This document shows, piece by piece, positions 45,292 through 54,820 of a stretch of DNA of 64,000 bases. The position numbers and the translations under genes are program-made. This DNA comes from Candidatus Dactylopiibacterium sp. (GTDB taxonomy: Bacteria; Pseudomonadota; Gammaproteobacteria; Burkholderiales; Rhodocyclaceae), in contig JAVHXQ010000009.1 in NCBI GenBank assembly GCA_031119555.1, forward strand, positions 1 to 64,000. The letters are read 5' to 3'. Position 1 is the first letter of the stretch; each line of letters opens with the position of its first letter. Below the pieces are notes generated by a model. The model searched no databases, had not been told where the DNA came from, and saw nothing but the letters and a program-made list of their open reading frames with translations.

Positions 45292-47027
45292 ATCGGCCCC
45301 TTCGGCGCGCCGGCCTGGGCAATCTGCTGCGGCGCGAGCGGCGCATCGGGGCGCACGCCCAGCGCGCGCAGCGAGCCCGCGGCGATCTGCGAGAAGGCGG
45401 GGCCGGCGACGCTGCCGCCGTAGTGGCGCCCGGCGCCGGGCTCGTCGATCGACACGGCAATGATCAGGCGCGGATCGGAAACCGGCACGATGCCCACGAA
45501 GGAGGAGCGGTAGCGATTCACGTAACGGCCGTTCTCGAGCTTGTAGGCGGTGCCCGTCTTGCCGGCCGCGCGATAGCCCGGCACGGCGGCCTGGGTGGCC
45601 GTGCCGCCGGGCTGCACGACCGCTTCCATCATGTGCAGGACCTGCCGCGCGACCTCGGGCTTGAAGATCTGCTGGCCTTCGATGCGCGCATCGTCGCGCC
45701 GCGTGAGGGACAGCGGCAGCAACTGACCGTTGTGCGTGAACACCGTGTAGGCGTGCGCCATCTGCATGAGCGTGACCGAAACACCGTGCCCGTAGGCCAT
45801 CGTGGCCTGCTCCACGGGGCGCCAGTTCTTCCAGGGCCGCAAGCGGCCGCCGACCTCGCCCGGGAAGCCGAGCTTGAGCGGCCGGCCGAAGCCGAGGTCG
45901 TCGTAGAGATCCCACATGTGCTGGGGCGAGAAGTTCAGCGCGATCTTGGCCACGCCCACGTTGGACGATTTCTGGATGATCTGCGCCACCGACATGAGGC
46001 CGCCGCCACCGTGCGCGTCGCCGATGTTGGCGCCGTCGATCAGCATGCGTCCGTTGCCGAGGTTGATCTGCGTCTCCGGGCTGTAACGGCCGGATTCCAG
46101 CCCCATCGCGGCGACGAAGGGCTTCATGATGGAGCCCGGCTCGAAGCTGTCGGTCATGACCCGGTTGCGCAGTTGCTCGCCCGACAGATTCACGCGGTTG
46201 TTGGGGTTGTAGACGGGGTTGTTGGCCAGGGCCAGCACCTCGCCGGTGCGCGCGTCGAGCACCACGACCGAGCCCGCCTTGGCCTTGTTGGAGACCACCG
46301 CGTCGCGCAGCGCGCTGTAGGCGATGAACTGCAGCTTGCTGTCGATGGACAGGCGCAGGTTCTGCCCGTCGAGCGGCTGGCGGATGTATTCGACGTCCTC
46401 GACGATGGCGCCACGACGGTCCTTGATGACGCGGCGCGCGCCGGACTTGCCGGTGAGGCTGCGGTCGAACGCGAGCTCCATGCCTTCCTGGCCACGGTCG
46501 TCGACATTGGTGAAGCCCACCAGGTGGGCGGCCATCTCGCCGGCCGGGTAGTAGCGGCGGTATTCATCCTGGATCTGGATGCCCTGCAGCTTGAGCGCGG
46601 CCACGCGCTCGGCCACGTCGGGCGGCACCGAGCGCGCGAGGAAGACGTAATCCTTGCCGCTCGCGAGCTTGCGGTTGATCTCGGTGGCATCGATCTCGAG
46701 CACGCGCGCGAGGCGCGCGATCTCGGGCGCGCCGAACTGCACCATGTCGGGCAGCAGCGCGATGGATTTCACGGGCGTGCTGGTGGCCAGCGTCTCGCCG
46801 TTGCGGTCGCTGACCTTGCCGCGGTTCGCGGGCAGATCGAGCACGCGCGCGTAGCGGGATTCGCCCTTGCGCTGCAGGAAGTCCTTGTTCACCCCCTGCA
46901 GGTACATGGCGCGGCCGACGAGGATCAGCGACCCCACGAGCAGCCCGGCCAGAACGAAACGCGCCCGCCACTCGGGCAGGCGCTCGGAGAGCAGCGGATT
47001 GTGGTTGAAAGTGTAGGCGTGCTTCAT
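45288..47027 (-). CDS. ftsI: Peptidoglycan D,D-transpeptidase FtsI (PBP3)
   Basis: Septal class B penicillin-binding protein that cross-links new peptidoglycan. It is 579 aa: a short cytoplasmic N-terminus, one helix (FVLAGLLVGSLILVGRAMYLQ), the pedestal/dimerisation domain (RGKVSDRNGETLATSTPV), then the transpeptidase domain with SxxK in EPGSIMKPFVA (Ser nucleophile), SSN in IQKSSNVGVAK and KTGT in AAGKTGTAYKL. It follows ftsL by 1 nt and overlaps murE. Confidence 0.97.
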   Translation of the reverse strand: MKHAYTFNHNPLLSERLPEWRARFVLAGLLVGSLILVGRAMYLQGVNKDFLQRKGESRYARVLDLPANRGKVSDRNGETLATSTPVKSIALLPDMVQFGAPEIARLARVLEIDATEINRKLASGKDYVFLARSVPPDVAERVAALKLQGIQIQDEYRRYYPAGEMAAHLVGFTNVDDRGQEGMELAFDRSLTGKSGARRVIKDRRGAIVEDVEYIRQPLDGQNLRLSIDSKLQFIAYSALRDAVVSNKAKAGSVVVLDARTGEVLALANNPVYNPNNRVNLSGEQLRNRVMTDSFEPGSIMKPFVAAMGLESGRYSPETQINLGNGRMLIDGANIGDAHGGGGLMSVAQIIQKSSNVGVAKIALNFSPQHMWDLYDDLGFGRPLKLGFPGEVGGRLRPWKNWRPVEQATMAYGHGVSVTLMQMAHAYTVFTHNGQLLPLSLTRRDDARIEGQQIFKPEVARQVLHMMEAVVQPGGTATQAAVPGYRAAGKTGTAYKLENGRYVNRYRSSFVGIVPVSDPRLIIAVSIDEPGAGRHYGGSVAGPAFSQIAAGSLRALGVRPDAPLAPQQIAQAGAPKGPM

Positions 47028-47028
47028 G

Positions 47029-47301
47029 TCACCCTCCCTTGCCGGGATTCAGGGTCATCTGTTCGGTCTTGCCCGGCGCCGCCATGCGCAGCGTGGTGCG
47101 GGCGAAACGCTCGACGGTCGGCAGCGCGGCAACCGACTGCTGCTCGATGTCGAGCTGGTTCCATTCGATATTCAGGTTGCGGGTGTGGACCTGCTCGCGC
47201 TCGATGGCCGTGACGAGCTTGCGTGACTGATGCTGGCTTGCCACCACGCCCAGCGCGCAAACCACGGTCAGCAGCGAAAGGACCACCATCACGCGGATCA
47301 C
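47029..47301 (-). CDS. ftsL: Cell division protein FtsL
   Basis: A small bitopic divisome protein that acts with FtsB and FtsQ. It is 90 aa: one N-terminal helix ([19 protein letters not shown]), then a coiled-coil periplasmic segment ([30 protein letters not shown]) typical of betaproteobacterial FtsL. It overlaps the end of rsmH by 4 nt and sits 1 nt before ftsI. Confidence 0.93.
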   Translation of the reverse strand: MIRVMVVLSLLTVVCALGVVASQHQSRKLVTAIEREQVHTRNLNIEWNQLDIEQQSVAALPTVERFARTTLRMAAPGKTEQMTLNPGKGG

Positions 47302-48254
47302 TCGGGCACCTCGCCGGCAAAAGGCGCTTCGGTGCGCTCGGCCACGCGCAGGATCGCGCTGCGCGCGCGCGGGTTGGCGGCCACTTCCTGCGCCGAGGGG
47401 CGGATCGCGTCGCCCGCGAGCGCGAGCGCCGGGCGGGGGCGCTCGGCCTCGCGCACCGGCAGGCCGCGCGGCAGCGCGGGCGGGCGCGAATGGTCGCGCA
47501 TGAAACGCTTGACGATGCGGTCTTCCAGCGAATGGAAGGCGATCACCGACAGGCGCCCGCCGGGCCGCAGCCGGGCGACGGCCTGGGGCAGCGTCAGCGA
47601 CAGCTCCTCAAGCTCCCGGTTGATGCGAATCCGTACAGCCTGGAAGGTCCGCGTCGCTGGGTGCTGCCCCGGCTCGCGTGTGCGGACGGTCGCCGCCACG
47701 ATCTCGGCAAGCTGTCCTGTGGTTGTAAGAGCGCGCCCCTGCCGAGCAGCATCAAGCGCCTTTGCAATCGCATGAGCAAACCGTTCTTCACCGTAATCCC
47801 TCAATACAGTCGTGATTTCGGCCACGCTTGCGTGGGCCAGCCATTCCGCCGCGGTTTCTCCCCGCGTCGGGTCCATGCGCATGTCCAGCGGCGCATCAAA
47901 CCGGAAACTCATGCCGCGACTGGCGTCGTCGAGCTGCGGCGAGGACACGCCCAGATCCATCAGCACGCCGTCCACCGCCGTCACGCCCAGCGCGTCGAGC
48001 GCCTGCGCAAAGGCTGAAAAGGGTTCGTGCACGAGCGTCAGGCGCGGGTCTTGCAGTGCCCGCCCCGCCTCGATGGCGCGCGGATCACGGTCGAAAGCGA
48101 TGAGACGGCCGGCCGGGCCCAGCGCGGCGAGGATGCGACGGCTGTGGCCGCCCCGCCCGAAGGTGGCATCGACATACACGCCGTCGGGGCGGATGGCGAG
48201 CGCTTCCACGGCCTCGGCCAGCAGAACGGTGACGTGGGAGAGCGCGGCGCTCAC
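47298..48254 (-). CDS. rsmH: 16S rRNA m4C1402 methyltransferase RsmH
   Basis: N4-methylates C1402 of 16S rRNA. The 318-aa product has the SAM motif [30 protein letters not shown] and the late [16 protein letters not shown] segment. The start is GTG ([16 protein letters not shown]), overlapping the mraZ stop as GTGA. The tracked 438-aa frame runs into mraZ in another frame and is rejected. It is formerly MraW, second gene of the dcw cluster. Confidence 0.97.
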   Translation of the reverse strand: MSAALSHVTVLLAEAVEALAIRPDGVYVDATFGRGGHSRRILAALGPAGRLIAFDRDPRAIEAGRALQDPRLTLVHEPFSAFAQALDALGVTAVDGVLMDLGVSSPQLDDASRGMSFRFDAPLDMRMDPTRGETAAEWLAHASVAEITTVLRDYGEERFAHAIAKALDAARQGRALTTTGQLAEIVAATVRTREPGQHPATRTFQAVRIRINRELEELSLTLPQAVARLRPGGRLSVIAFHSLEDRIVKRFMRDHSRPPALPRGLPVREAERPRPALALAGDAIRPSAQEVAANPRARSAILRVAERTEAPFAGEVPE

Positions 48255-48703
48255 AGCGCGATGCTCTCGAAGCCGGGCGGCAGTTCGCCGCTCTGGAAGC
48301 GCTCGGCCGCTTCCGTCTGCCGCTGTTCCCAGATGTCCTCGGACCAGAGCTCGAAATACTTGCCCAGCCCCATGAGGCGCACCTGCTTGTCGAGCTTCGC
48401 CCACTTGCGCAGGCTCGCGCTCACGCTGACGCGCCCACTTGCATCCATGGGTTCGTCGAGGGCATTGCCGACGAGCAGGCGCTTGAGATCCTGCGACCCG
48501 CGGTCGATGCCGGGAATGGCGAGCAGCGCGTCGCGCACCGGCTCCCAGGCCGGCAGCGGATAAACCATCAGGCAGCCGTGGGGGTGCGTGGTCAGTACGA
48601 GGTTGCCGCCGCACAGCGTCATCAGGGCGTCACGATGCCGCGCCGGGATCGTCACGCGACCCTTCGCATCGAGACTGAGCACAGAAGCGCCCTGAAAAGG
48701 CAT
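48251..48703 (-). CDS. mraZ: Transcriptional regulator MraZ
   Basis: Ring-forming AbrB-like DNA-binding protein that regulates its own dcw operon. The 150-aa protein begins [25 protein letters not shown] and has a second half-repeat ([27 protein letters not shown]). The tracked start 36 codons upstream lies in the operator and is rejected. Four decamer repeats of the MraZ-box type are found directly upstream, so autoregulation is likely. Confidence 0.97.
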   Translation of the reverse strand: MPFQGASVLSLDAKGRVTIPARHRDALMTLCGGNLVLTTHPHGCLMVYPLPAWEPVRDALLAIPGIDRGSQDLKRLLVGNALDEPMDASGRVSVSASLRKWAKLDKQVRLMGLGKYFELWSEDIWEQRQTEAAERFQSGELPPGFESIAL

Positions 48704-48760
48704 GGATTCCCCCGACTTGGAAGTGGGCGGGTTCGGTTCGGGAGACGGGTCCGGCACCCG

Positions 48761-48800
48761 GATTCCCCACTTCAACCCCTTTCGCCCCACTTTGACCCAC
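48761..48800 (-). promoter_or_regulatory. MraZ operator: four 10-bp repeats
   Basis: On the minus strand: GTGGGTCAAA, GTGGGGCGAA, AGGGGTTGAA and GTGGGGAATC, consecutive and exactly 10 bp apart. This is the known MraZ-box arrangement (TGGG-N6 repeats) and lies between the promoter and the mraZ gene. Confidence 0.88.
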
Positions 48801-48827
48801 TTTAGTGGCAAAGAAAAACGCGGTCAA
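48799..48827 (-). promoter_or_regulatory. mraZ (dcw) promoter
   Basis: TTGACC, a 17-bp spacer and TAAAGT on the minus strand. The -10 abuts the first MraZ box, so bound MraZ would cover the start site. Confidence 0.7.
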
Positions 48828-49070
48828 GCGCTCAACCGCCGTGCGGAGGAACGCAGACGCGCGCCCGTGGCGCCACGCGCGGCGCGCAGCGCGGGCTCAG
48901 GGAAACCCATGATTTTTGAAGGGATATGCCCGCGTCGTGACGCGGCGCAGGGGCGGGGCCCTGCCGGCATCCATGAAAAGCCCGCGCGCAGGCATGCGCG
49001 CAAGGGACGTGGCGACGCCACGGCGCGCGCGACGCCTCAATGCGCGACGCGGAAGACGGGCGTGAAAGAA
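48828..49070. other. Non-coding gap between the mraZ promoter and rnpB
   Basis: About 240 bases of GC-rich sequence. Apart from the mraZ promoter at one edge and the rnpB 3' end at the other, no ORF, RNA gene or clear repeat was recognised. Confidence 0.5.
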
Positions 49071-49075
49071 GAAAG

Positions 49076-49536
49076 GGGGAAGTTCGCCGATAAGCCGGGT
49101 TCTGTCGCGCCGGCTCGCGCCGACGGGGCAGTCATTCCTCTTGGCGCCACGTTACCGTGACGCTCCAGCAGCCTACCCGGGGGCTCTGCGGGCCACATCG
49201 ACGCCCCCCTATTTGGCCTTGCCCCGGATGGGGTTTAGCGTGCCGTCCGTGTTACCACGTCCGCGGTGGGCTCTTACCCGGCAAGGCTTGCGCCCTGCCC
49301 GCCAGCGGACTCACGCCCGCCCGGCGCACCATTTCAACCTTGCCTGATCGGTCTTGCGCCAGGCGCAAGAAGCGCGGCGCGCCTCGCGGCGTCTCGCGCA
49401 TGCCGCCATCGGCGGTGTATTTTCTGTTCCACTTTCCGTCGCCTCACGGCGCCCGGCCGTTAGCCGGCATCCTGCCCTGCGGGGCCCGGACTTTCCTCCA
49501 TGCGCATGCGCACAGCGACTGCCTGGCGAACTTCCC
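49076..49536 (-). ncRNA. rnpB: RNase P RNA (class A)
   Basis: Catalytic RNA of ribonuclease P, which trims tRNA 5' ends. On the minus strand the universal blocks appear in order: GAGGAAAGTCCGGGC, GTTGAAATGGTGCGCC, GCAAGGCCAAATAGG, GGGTAGGCTGCTGGAGC and the 3' block ACAGAACCCGGCTTAT. The ends pair as a 12-bp P1 helix (GGGAAGTTCGCC with GGCGAACTTCCC). A C/T-rich tail (CCCCCTTTCTTC) after P1 may terminate transcription. At about 460 nt it is longer than the 377-nt E. coli RNA, with extra sequence in the middle third. Confidence 0.96.
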
Positions 49537-49543
49537 GTGGCGG

Positions 49544-49549
49544 ATTATA
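49544..49549 (-). promoter_or_regulatory. -10 element of the rnpB promoter
   Basis: A perfect TATAAT on the minus strand, followed by the GC-rich CCGCCAC and then the first G of the RNA, 7 nt away. A GC discriminator is typical of stringently controlled stable-RNA promoters. The nearest TTGACG is 22 bp upstream, too far for a normal -35. Confidence 0.65.
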
Positions 49550-49696
49550 CGCATGCGCACGCTCAGACAGCCGTCAACCGGGCCTCATCGGCACGCAAGT
49601 GACAGGAAGTTGACATCCGCGGGTAAAAAATGCCCCTGCGATTCTTCACTGGCATAAGATGTTCTGGCCGATTGCCGGCACCACCCAGACCTCAGC

Positions 49697-50917
49697 ATGA
49701 TCAAGAAAATTCCCTCGACCGAACTGCGCCTGGGCATGTTCGTCCACGAGCTCGACTGTGACTGGCTGACCCACCCGTTCTTCACGAACCGCTTTCTCAT
49801 CAGCAAGGAAGCCCAGATCGAGAAGATCCTGGAGACGGGCATCCACGACGTCTATATCGATACCGAACGCGGCGTCGACGCCCCCAACGCGCCGACCGAA
49901 GAGGAAGTCCGCGCGACGCTCGAACAAGAGATCATGACGCTCGCGGCGCAAGCGCCCCCGGCCCCGCTGCAGGTGCATCGCGAGGAAGAGATCCAGCGCG
50001 CCAGCGCGATCCGTGGCCGCGCCCAGGCGCTGGTGCGCAACGTGATGGCCGACGCGCGCCTGGGCCGCGCCGTGGAAGTCGAGCAGGCCGAGCAGGTCGT
50101 GCTGCACATCACGGAATCCATCCTGCGCAACAGCGGCGCCCTGCTGGGGCTGCTCACGATCAAGAACAAGGACGACTACACCTTCCTGCACTGCGTCAGC
50201 GTGTGCGCGCTGCTCGTGGCCTTCTGCCGCTCCCTGGGCCTGGACACCGAGACCATCCGCCAGGCGGGTCTGGGCGGTCTGCTGCACGACACCGGCAAGG
50301 CGCTCGTGCCCGACGCAGTCCTCAACAAGCCCGGCAAGCTCACCGACGAAGAGTTCGAGCTCATCAAGCGCCATCCGCGCGACGGCTACGAAATCCTGCT
50401 GCGCTCGCCGGAAATCGGCCCCATCCCGCTGGACATCACGCTGCACCACCACGAACGGCTGGACGGCGCCGGCTATCCCGACCGCCTGCCGCCCGCGCAG
50501 ATCCAGCAGCTTGTCCGCATGGCCTCCATCGTGGATGTGTACGACGCGATCACTGCCGACCGCTGCTACCACCGGGGCATGCCGGCCACCGACGCGCTGC
50601 GCAAGCTGCACGAATGGAGCGCCAACCACTTCGATCCCCAGCTCGTGCAGGCCTTCATCCGCTGCGTGGGAATCTATCCGGTCGGCACGCTGGTGCGCCT
50701 GGAGTCCGGCCGCCTCGGCGTGGTGCTGGAGCAGAACGAAGCCAGCCTGCTGACCCCGCGCCTGAAGATCCTCTTCAACGCCAAGTCGGGCAACCGCGTG
50801 CAGCCCTATGAGCTGGACCTGTCACGCGGCATGGGGGCCGGCGGCGCCGACCGCATCGTGGGTCACGAAGACCCCGCGAAGTGGCAGATCGACACCCTGC
50901 CCTTCATCACGAGCTGA
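49697..50917 (+). CDS. HD-GYP domain cyclic-di-GMP phosphodiesterase (DUF3391)
   Basis: Hydrolyses c-di-GMP. The 406-aa protein has an N-terminal DUF3391 segment (IPSTELRLGMFVHELDCDWLTHPFF) and an HD-GYP domain with the metal motif LLHDTGK (H197, D198), KRHPRDGYEIL, HHHERLDGAGYP (the GYP signature) and VDVYDAITADRCY. All metal ligands and GYP residues appear present, so it should be active. There is no membrane segment. Its 3' end overlaps ygjV by 11 nt, tail to tail. Confidence 0.93.
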   Translation: MIKKIPSTELRLGMFVHELDCDWLTHPFFTNRFLISKEAQIEKILETGIHDVYIDTERGVDAPNAPTEEEVRATLEQEIMTLAAQAPPAPLQVHREEEIQRASAIRGRAQALVRNVMADARLGRAVEVEQAEQVVLHITESILRNSGALLGLLTIKNKDDYTFLHCVSVCALLVAFCRSLGLDTETIRQAGLGGLLHDTGKALVPDAVLNKPGKLTDEEFELIKRHPRDGYEILLRSPEIGPIPLDITLHHHERLDGAGYPDRLPPAQIQQLVRMASIVDVYDAITADRCYHRGMPATDALRKLHEWSANHFDPQLVQAFIRCVGIYPVGTLVRLESGRLGVVLEQNEASLLTPRLKILFNAKSGNRVQPYELDLSRGMGAGGADRIVGHEDPAKWQIDTLPFITS

Positions 50918-51464
50918 GTTCGCGCACGCGCCCGCTGCGCCCCAGCTTGCGATCCTGGCGCAGGCGATGGATCGTGATGCACGAAACGACGGTGATCATG
51001 CTCTCCATCACCGTGCCGCCGATGGAACCCGTGTGGATGTTATTGAGCAGCCACAGCAGGGTCGCGCCAAGCATGCCGTAGCGCAGTTGCAGGCCGCTGA
51101 AGCGGAACATCGACACCGTGGCCACGGCGGCCGCCAGCAGGGGCAGCGCGGACCACGCCGATCGCACGAGGGCCGCGCCCAGCGCCAGGTTGATCGCGAG
51201 CAGCGCGGCGATGGCCCATACCGAGCGCGTGCGCATCGAGATGACGTTGCGCGCGGCGGACAGCAAGGCGCCCGCCATGGCCGCCGTATTGCCCATGAGG
51301 AAGAAGTGCGTCGCGTAGAGCAGGTTCTGCGCCGTCAGCCAGTTCTTGAAGTGGCCATCGTTCTTGCGCGAGAAGGTGATCAGGCCGAGCGAGAAGGTCG
51401 CATAGCCGAAGAGCTGCGGAAGGGAGAGAAGCTCGGAGGTCATCACAACGGTGGGAGCAGGCAT
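50907..51464 (-). CDS. YgjV-family inner-membrane protein
   Basis: A 185-aa polytopic protein with about six hydrophobic segments and the YgjV/Imp family start LPQLFGYATFSLGLITFSRKND, followed by LLYATHFFLMGNTAAMAGALLSAARNVIS. Function is unknown. A downstream ATG (51443, MTSELLSL) is an equally good start. It converges on the HD-GYP gene with an 11-nt overlap. Confidence 0.75.
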   Translation of the reverse strand: MPAPTVVMTSELLSLPQLFGYATFSLGLITFSRKNDGHFKNWLTAQNLLYATHFFLMGNTAAMAGALLSAARNVISMRTRSVWAIAALLAINLALGAALVRSAWSALPLLAAAVATVSMFRFSGLQLRYGMLGATLLWLLNNIHTGSIGGTVMESMITVVSCITIHRLRQDRKLGRSGRVRELSS

Positions 51465-51611
51465 GCACGGCGGATGACGCGCCGGCTCGCCAGCGCGCCG
51501 GCCCGACCGCGCCCGGCGGTCTGTGCAGGCGCGGCCCGACGCCGTCGGGCACCCATTTCATGACAAAGGCGACAGGATCTCACAAAGCGCGGCGCGCGAC
51601 AGTCCGTATAA

Positions 51612-52037
51612 CTACTTGGCGGCCGGACTGAACGCGAGCTTGCCGCCGGTCTGGCGGAAGGCGCCCAGCAAGGTGCCCTTGGCGGCTTCCGCGGCCTCCG
51701 GGGCGGGCATCATCCAGGCTTCGCAGCCATCCAGCGTGATGCCGTACCAGGTCTGGCCCTGGTTTGCCGCGAAGTCGCCGGACGGCAGTTCGTGGATCTT
51801 CATTTCCGCCATCCCGGCCTTGGAGGCGAGGATGCCGAAGCGACGCTGGCAGGCGGGAATGTTGGCCACCACGAGACGCTGGCTCACGTCGCCGAACGGT
51901 ACGTTCTGCTCGCGTGTGAGGGTGATCGAGTGATCCTTGTTGCCCTCGATCGCATACGCGGCGGAGTCGTTCTCGCAGCCGGTCAGCGCCATCAGCAGCG
52001 GCAAGGCGGCCAGCACGGGCCACGGGGTGGGTTTCAT
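51612..52037 (-). CDS. Hypothetical lipoprotein
   Basis: A 141-aa protein with a lipoprotein signal (PVLAALPLLMALTGCEND; lipobox LTGC). The mature part has a pair of Cys (IPACQRR and LDGCEAW) that may form a disulfide, and no family was recognised. It starts 11 nt after the pyrC stop and is probably co-transcribed with pyrC. Nothing in the sequence indicates its role. Confidence 0.75.
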   Translation of the reverse strand: MKPTPWPVLAALPLLMALTGCENDSAAYAIEGNKDHSITLTREQNVPFGDVSQRLVVANIPACQRRFGILASKAGMAEMKIHELPSGDFAANQGQTWYGITLDGCEAWMMPAPEAAEAAKGTLLGAFRQTGGKLAFSPAAK

Positions 52038-52048
52038 CGCATCTCCCT

Positions 52049-53083
52049 TCAGGCCAGGCGCCAGGCCACGCGCTCACCGGCGCGCAGCGGCACGAGCGGG
52101 TCGCCCGGCAGGTAATCGACCTGGGCCGGCACATCCCACGCCATGCGCTGCAGCGTGATGCGGTCGGCATTGCGCGGCAGCCCGTACCAGTCGGGGCCGT
52201 TGAAGCTCGCGAAGACTTCGAGGCGCTCGAGCGCGCCGGCTTCCTCGAAGGCTTCGGCGTACAGCTCGATGGCGGCATGCGCGGTGTAACAGCCCGCGCA
52301 GCCGCAGGCCGCCTCCTTGGCGCTTTTCGCGTGCGGCGCGGAATCGGTGCCGAGGAAAAAGCGGGGATTGTCCGAAACGGCCGCGCCCAGCAGGGCCTGC
52401 CGATGCACTTCGCGCTTGAGCACGGGCAGGCAGTAATGATGCGGACGGATGCCGCCGACGAAGATGGCGTTGCGGTTCATGAGCAGGTGGTGCGCGGTGA
52501 TCGTGGCCGCCACGTTGTCGCCGGCCTGGCTCACGTACTGCGCGGCCTCGCGCGTGGTGATGTGCTCGAACACCGTGCGCAGTCTGGGGAAGCGCTGCGC
52601 GAGCGGAGCCAGCACGCGGTCGATGAAGACCGCCTCGCGGTCGAAGACATCCACCTCGGCATGCGTCACCTCGCCGTGAACGCACAGCGGCAGACCCGTC
52701 TCCTCCATGCGCTCGAGCACCCCGAGCACTTTTTCGATGGCGGTGACGCCGGCGTCGGAGTTGGTCGTCGCGCCCGCGGGGTAGAGCTTCACGGCCTGCA
52801 CGAACCCTGCTTCGCGCGCCCGCGTGATCTCGTCGGGCGAGGTGTTGTCGGTCAGGTAGAGCGTCATCAGCGGCGCGAAGCCGGAACCCTGCGGAACCGC
52901 CGCGAGGATGCGCGCGCGATAGGCTTCGGCCTGTGCCACGGTCGTGACGGGCGGGCGCAGGTTGGGCATGATCAGCGCACGCCCGAAACGTTGCGCGGCG
53001 TCGGGCACGGTGACGGCCAGGGAAGCGCCGTCGCGCAGGTGAAGATGCCAGTCGTCGGGGCGCGTGAGGGTCAGGGTCTGCAT
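52049..53083 (-). CDS. pyrC: Dihydroorotase (PyrC, type II)
   Basis: Third step of pyrimidine synthesis, cyclising carbamoyl-aspartate. At 344 aa it is the short homodimeric form. Zinc ligands are in [10 protein letters not shown], the carboxylated Lys in [14 protein letters not shown], His in CVHGEVTH and [12 protein letters not shown], and the catalytic Asp in [14 protein letters not shown]. The gap upstream to gabD is 112 nt. Confidence 0.96.
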   Translation of the reverse strand: MQTLTLTRPDDWHLHLRDGASLAVTVPDAAQRFGRALIMPNLRPPVTTVAQAEAYRARILAAVPQGSGFAPLMTLYLTDNTSPDEITRAREAGFVQAVKLYPAGATTNSDAGVTAIEKVLGVLERMEETGLPLCVHGEVTHAEVDVFDREAVFIDRVLAPLAQRFPRLRTVFEHITTREAAQYVSQAGDNVAATITAHHLLMNRNAIFVGGIRPHHYCLPVLKREVHRQALLGAAVSDNPRFFLGTDSAPHAKSAKEAACGCAGCYTAHAAIELYAEAFEEAGALERLEVFASFNGPDWYGLPRNADRITLQRMAWDVPAQVDYLPGDPLVPLRAGERVAWRLA

Positions 53084-53195
53084 GAGCTTCGTGAAGGAAT
53101 GGGGCGGGAGGCGGGCGCGAGGCGCGCGCCGGCTCCGATTCTAGCCGGCGCGCGGGCGCCCCCAAAGCGAAACCGCATGGCCGCCGCGGGCGTGG

Positions 53196-54650
53196 CTACA
53201 GCCCGAAGCACAGGTACTTCATTTCCAGGTAGGCCTCCATGCCGTAGCGCGAGCCCTCGCGCCCGATGCCCGACTGCTTGATGCCGCCGAAAGGGGCCAC
53301 TTCGTTGCTGATGAGGCCGGTGTTGATGCCGACCATGCCGCTCTCCAGCCGCTCGGCGACGCGCCAGCAGCGCGACACGTCGCGGCTGTAGAGGTAGCTC
53401 GCGAGGCCGAATTCCGTATCGTTGGCCAGGCGCAGGAGTTCGTCCTCGGTCTCGAAGCGGAAGACCGCCGCCACGGGGCCGAAGGTTTCCTCCCGGGCCA
53501 GACGCATGCCCGCGTGCGCGCCGGTCAGCACCGTCGGCTCGAAGAAGCCATGCCCCAGCGCGTGACGCGCGCCGCCGGTCTCGACGCGGGCGCCCTGCGC
53601 GCGCGCGTCGGCCACATGGGCCTCGACCTTCTCCACGGCGCGCGCGTCGATCAGCGGCCCCAGCTGCACGCCGGCCTCCAGGCCATTGCCCACGCGCAGC
53701 CCGCGCACGGCCTGTGTGAGCCGCGCCACGAAATCGTCGTGGATGCCCGCCTGCACGTAAAAGCGATTGGCGCACACGCAGGTCTGTCCGTTGTTACGGA
53801 ACTTGGAGGCGATCGCCCCTTCGACGGCCGCCGCCGGATCGGCATCGTCGAACACGATGAAGGGCGCGTTGCCGCCCAGCTCCAGCGACACTTTCTTGAC
53901 CGAGTCCGCGCACTGCGCGAGCAACTTGCGGCCGGTGGCGGTGGAGCCCGTGAAGCTCAGCTTCGCGACGCGCGGGCTGCCCGTCAGCGCTTCTCCGATC
54001 GCGCCCGCGTCCCCCGTGACGACGTTGAACACGCCGGGGGGAACCCCGGCCTCCAGCGCCAGCAGGCCCAGCGCGAGCGCGGAGAAAGGCGTCTGCGCGG
54101 CGGGCTTGAGCACCATCGTGCAGCCGGCCGCCAGCGCGGGCCCGGCCTTGCGCGTGATCATCGCGGTGGGGAAATTCCACGGCGTGATGGCCGCCACCAC
54201 GCCGACCGGCTGACGGATCACGACGAGGCGGCGGTCCGTCTGCGGCGCGGGAATCACATCGCCATAGCCGCGCTTGGCCTCTTCCGCGAACCATTCCAGG
54301 AAACTCGCACCGTAGGTGATCTCGCCCAGCGCTTCGGCGAGCGGGCGTCCCTGCTCGCGCGTCATGATCCGCGCCAGATCGTCGCGATGCGCCAGCACGA
54401 GCTCGAACCAGCGCCGCAGCACCTTCGCGCGGGCGTGGGCGGAACAGGCGGCCCATTCGCCGCGCGCCCGGTCGGCCGCCTCGATGGCACGCCGCGTCTC
54501 CGCCGCCCCCATGCGCGGGACCTGGCCGATGCATTCGCCGGTGGCAGGGTCCTGGACGTCGTCCAGCGCGCCGCCGTCGGCGCCGCACCATTGCCCGGCG
54601 ATCAGCGCCTGCTGGCGCAGAAGGTCTTCCCGTAACAGCCCGAGTGACAT
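53196..54650 (-). CDS. gabD: NAD(P)-dependent succinate-semialdehyde dehydrogenase (GabD-like)
   Basis: Oxidises succinate semialdehyde to succinate in GABA breakdown, or a related aldehyde. The 484-aa ALDH has AITPWNFPTAMITRKAGPALAAG, SFTGSTATGRKL, the Glu of LELGGNAPFIVF and the catalytic Cys of NNGQTCVCANRF. The NGQTCVCANR and GREGSRYGMEAYLEMKYLC segments are typical of GabD. The start MSLGLLRED has an AAGGAGC site; the tracked extension is rejected. No gabT lies nearby, so the exact substrate is inferred. Confidence 0.88.
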   Translation of the reverse strand: MSLGLLREDLLRQQALIAGQWCGADGGALDDVQDPATGECIGQVPRMGAAETRRAIEAADRARGEWAACSAHARAKVLRRWFELVLAHRDDLARIMTREQGRPLAEALGEITYGASFLEWFAEEAKRGYGDVIPAPQTDRRLVVIRQPVGVVAAITPWNFPTAMITRKAGPALAAGCTMVLKPAAQTPFSALALGLLALEAGVPPGVFNVVTGDAGAIGEALTGSPRVAKLSFTGSTATGRKLLAQCADSVKKVSLELGGNAPFIVFDDADPAAAVEGAIASKFRNNGQTCVCANRFYVQAGIHDDFVARLTQAVRGLRVGNGLEAGVQLGPLIDARAVEKVEAHVADARAQGARVETGGARHALGHGFFEPTVLTGAHAGMRLAREETFGPVAAVFRFETEDELLRLANDTEFGLASYLYSRDVSRCWRVAERLESGMVGINTGLISNEVAPFGGIKQSGIGREGSRYGMEAYLEMKYLCFGL

Positions 54651-54820
54651 GAAAAAGCTCCTTGAGACGTCAAAAGAGACAATCTCCAGTGTAGCCGGGG
54701 CCTCACAATGGCGGGCAGTGCTGCCAGCACGGGGCTGATTTGGTAAATTCGGGCCTTGCGCCGGCCAGCCCGCCCCGAGCCCACGCGCCCGCCCCGCTCC
54801 ACGGACGACAGCCGCCCCCC

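Noticed and set aside
45423-47213. 596-aa plus-strand ORF opposite ftsI
   Set aside because: Antisense shadow of ftsI.
49572-49577. TTGACG upstream of the rnpB TATAAT as a -35 element
   Set aside because: The 22-bp spacer is too long for sigma-70; only the -10 is retained.
49610-49615. Perfect TTGACA before the HD-GYP gene
   Set aside because: No -10-like hexamer 16-18 bp downstream (CCCCTG is found there).
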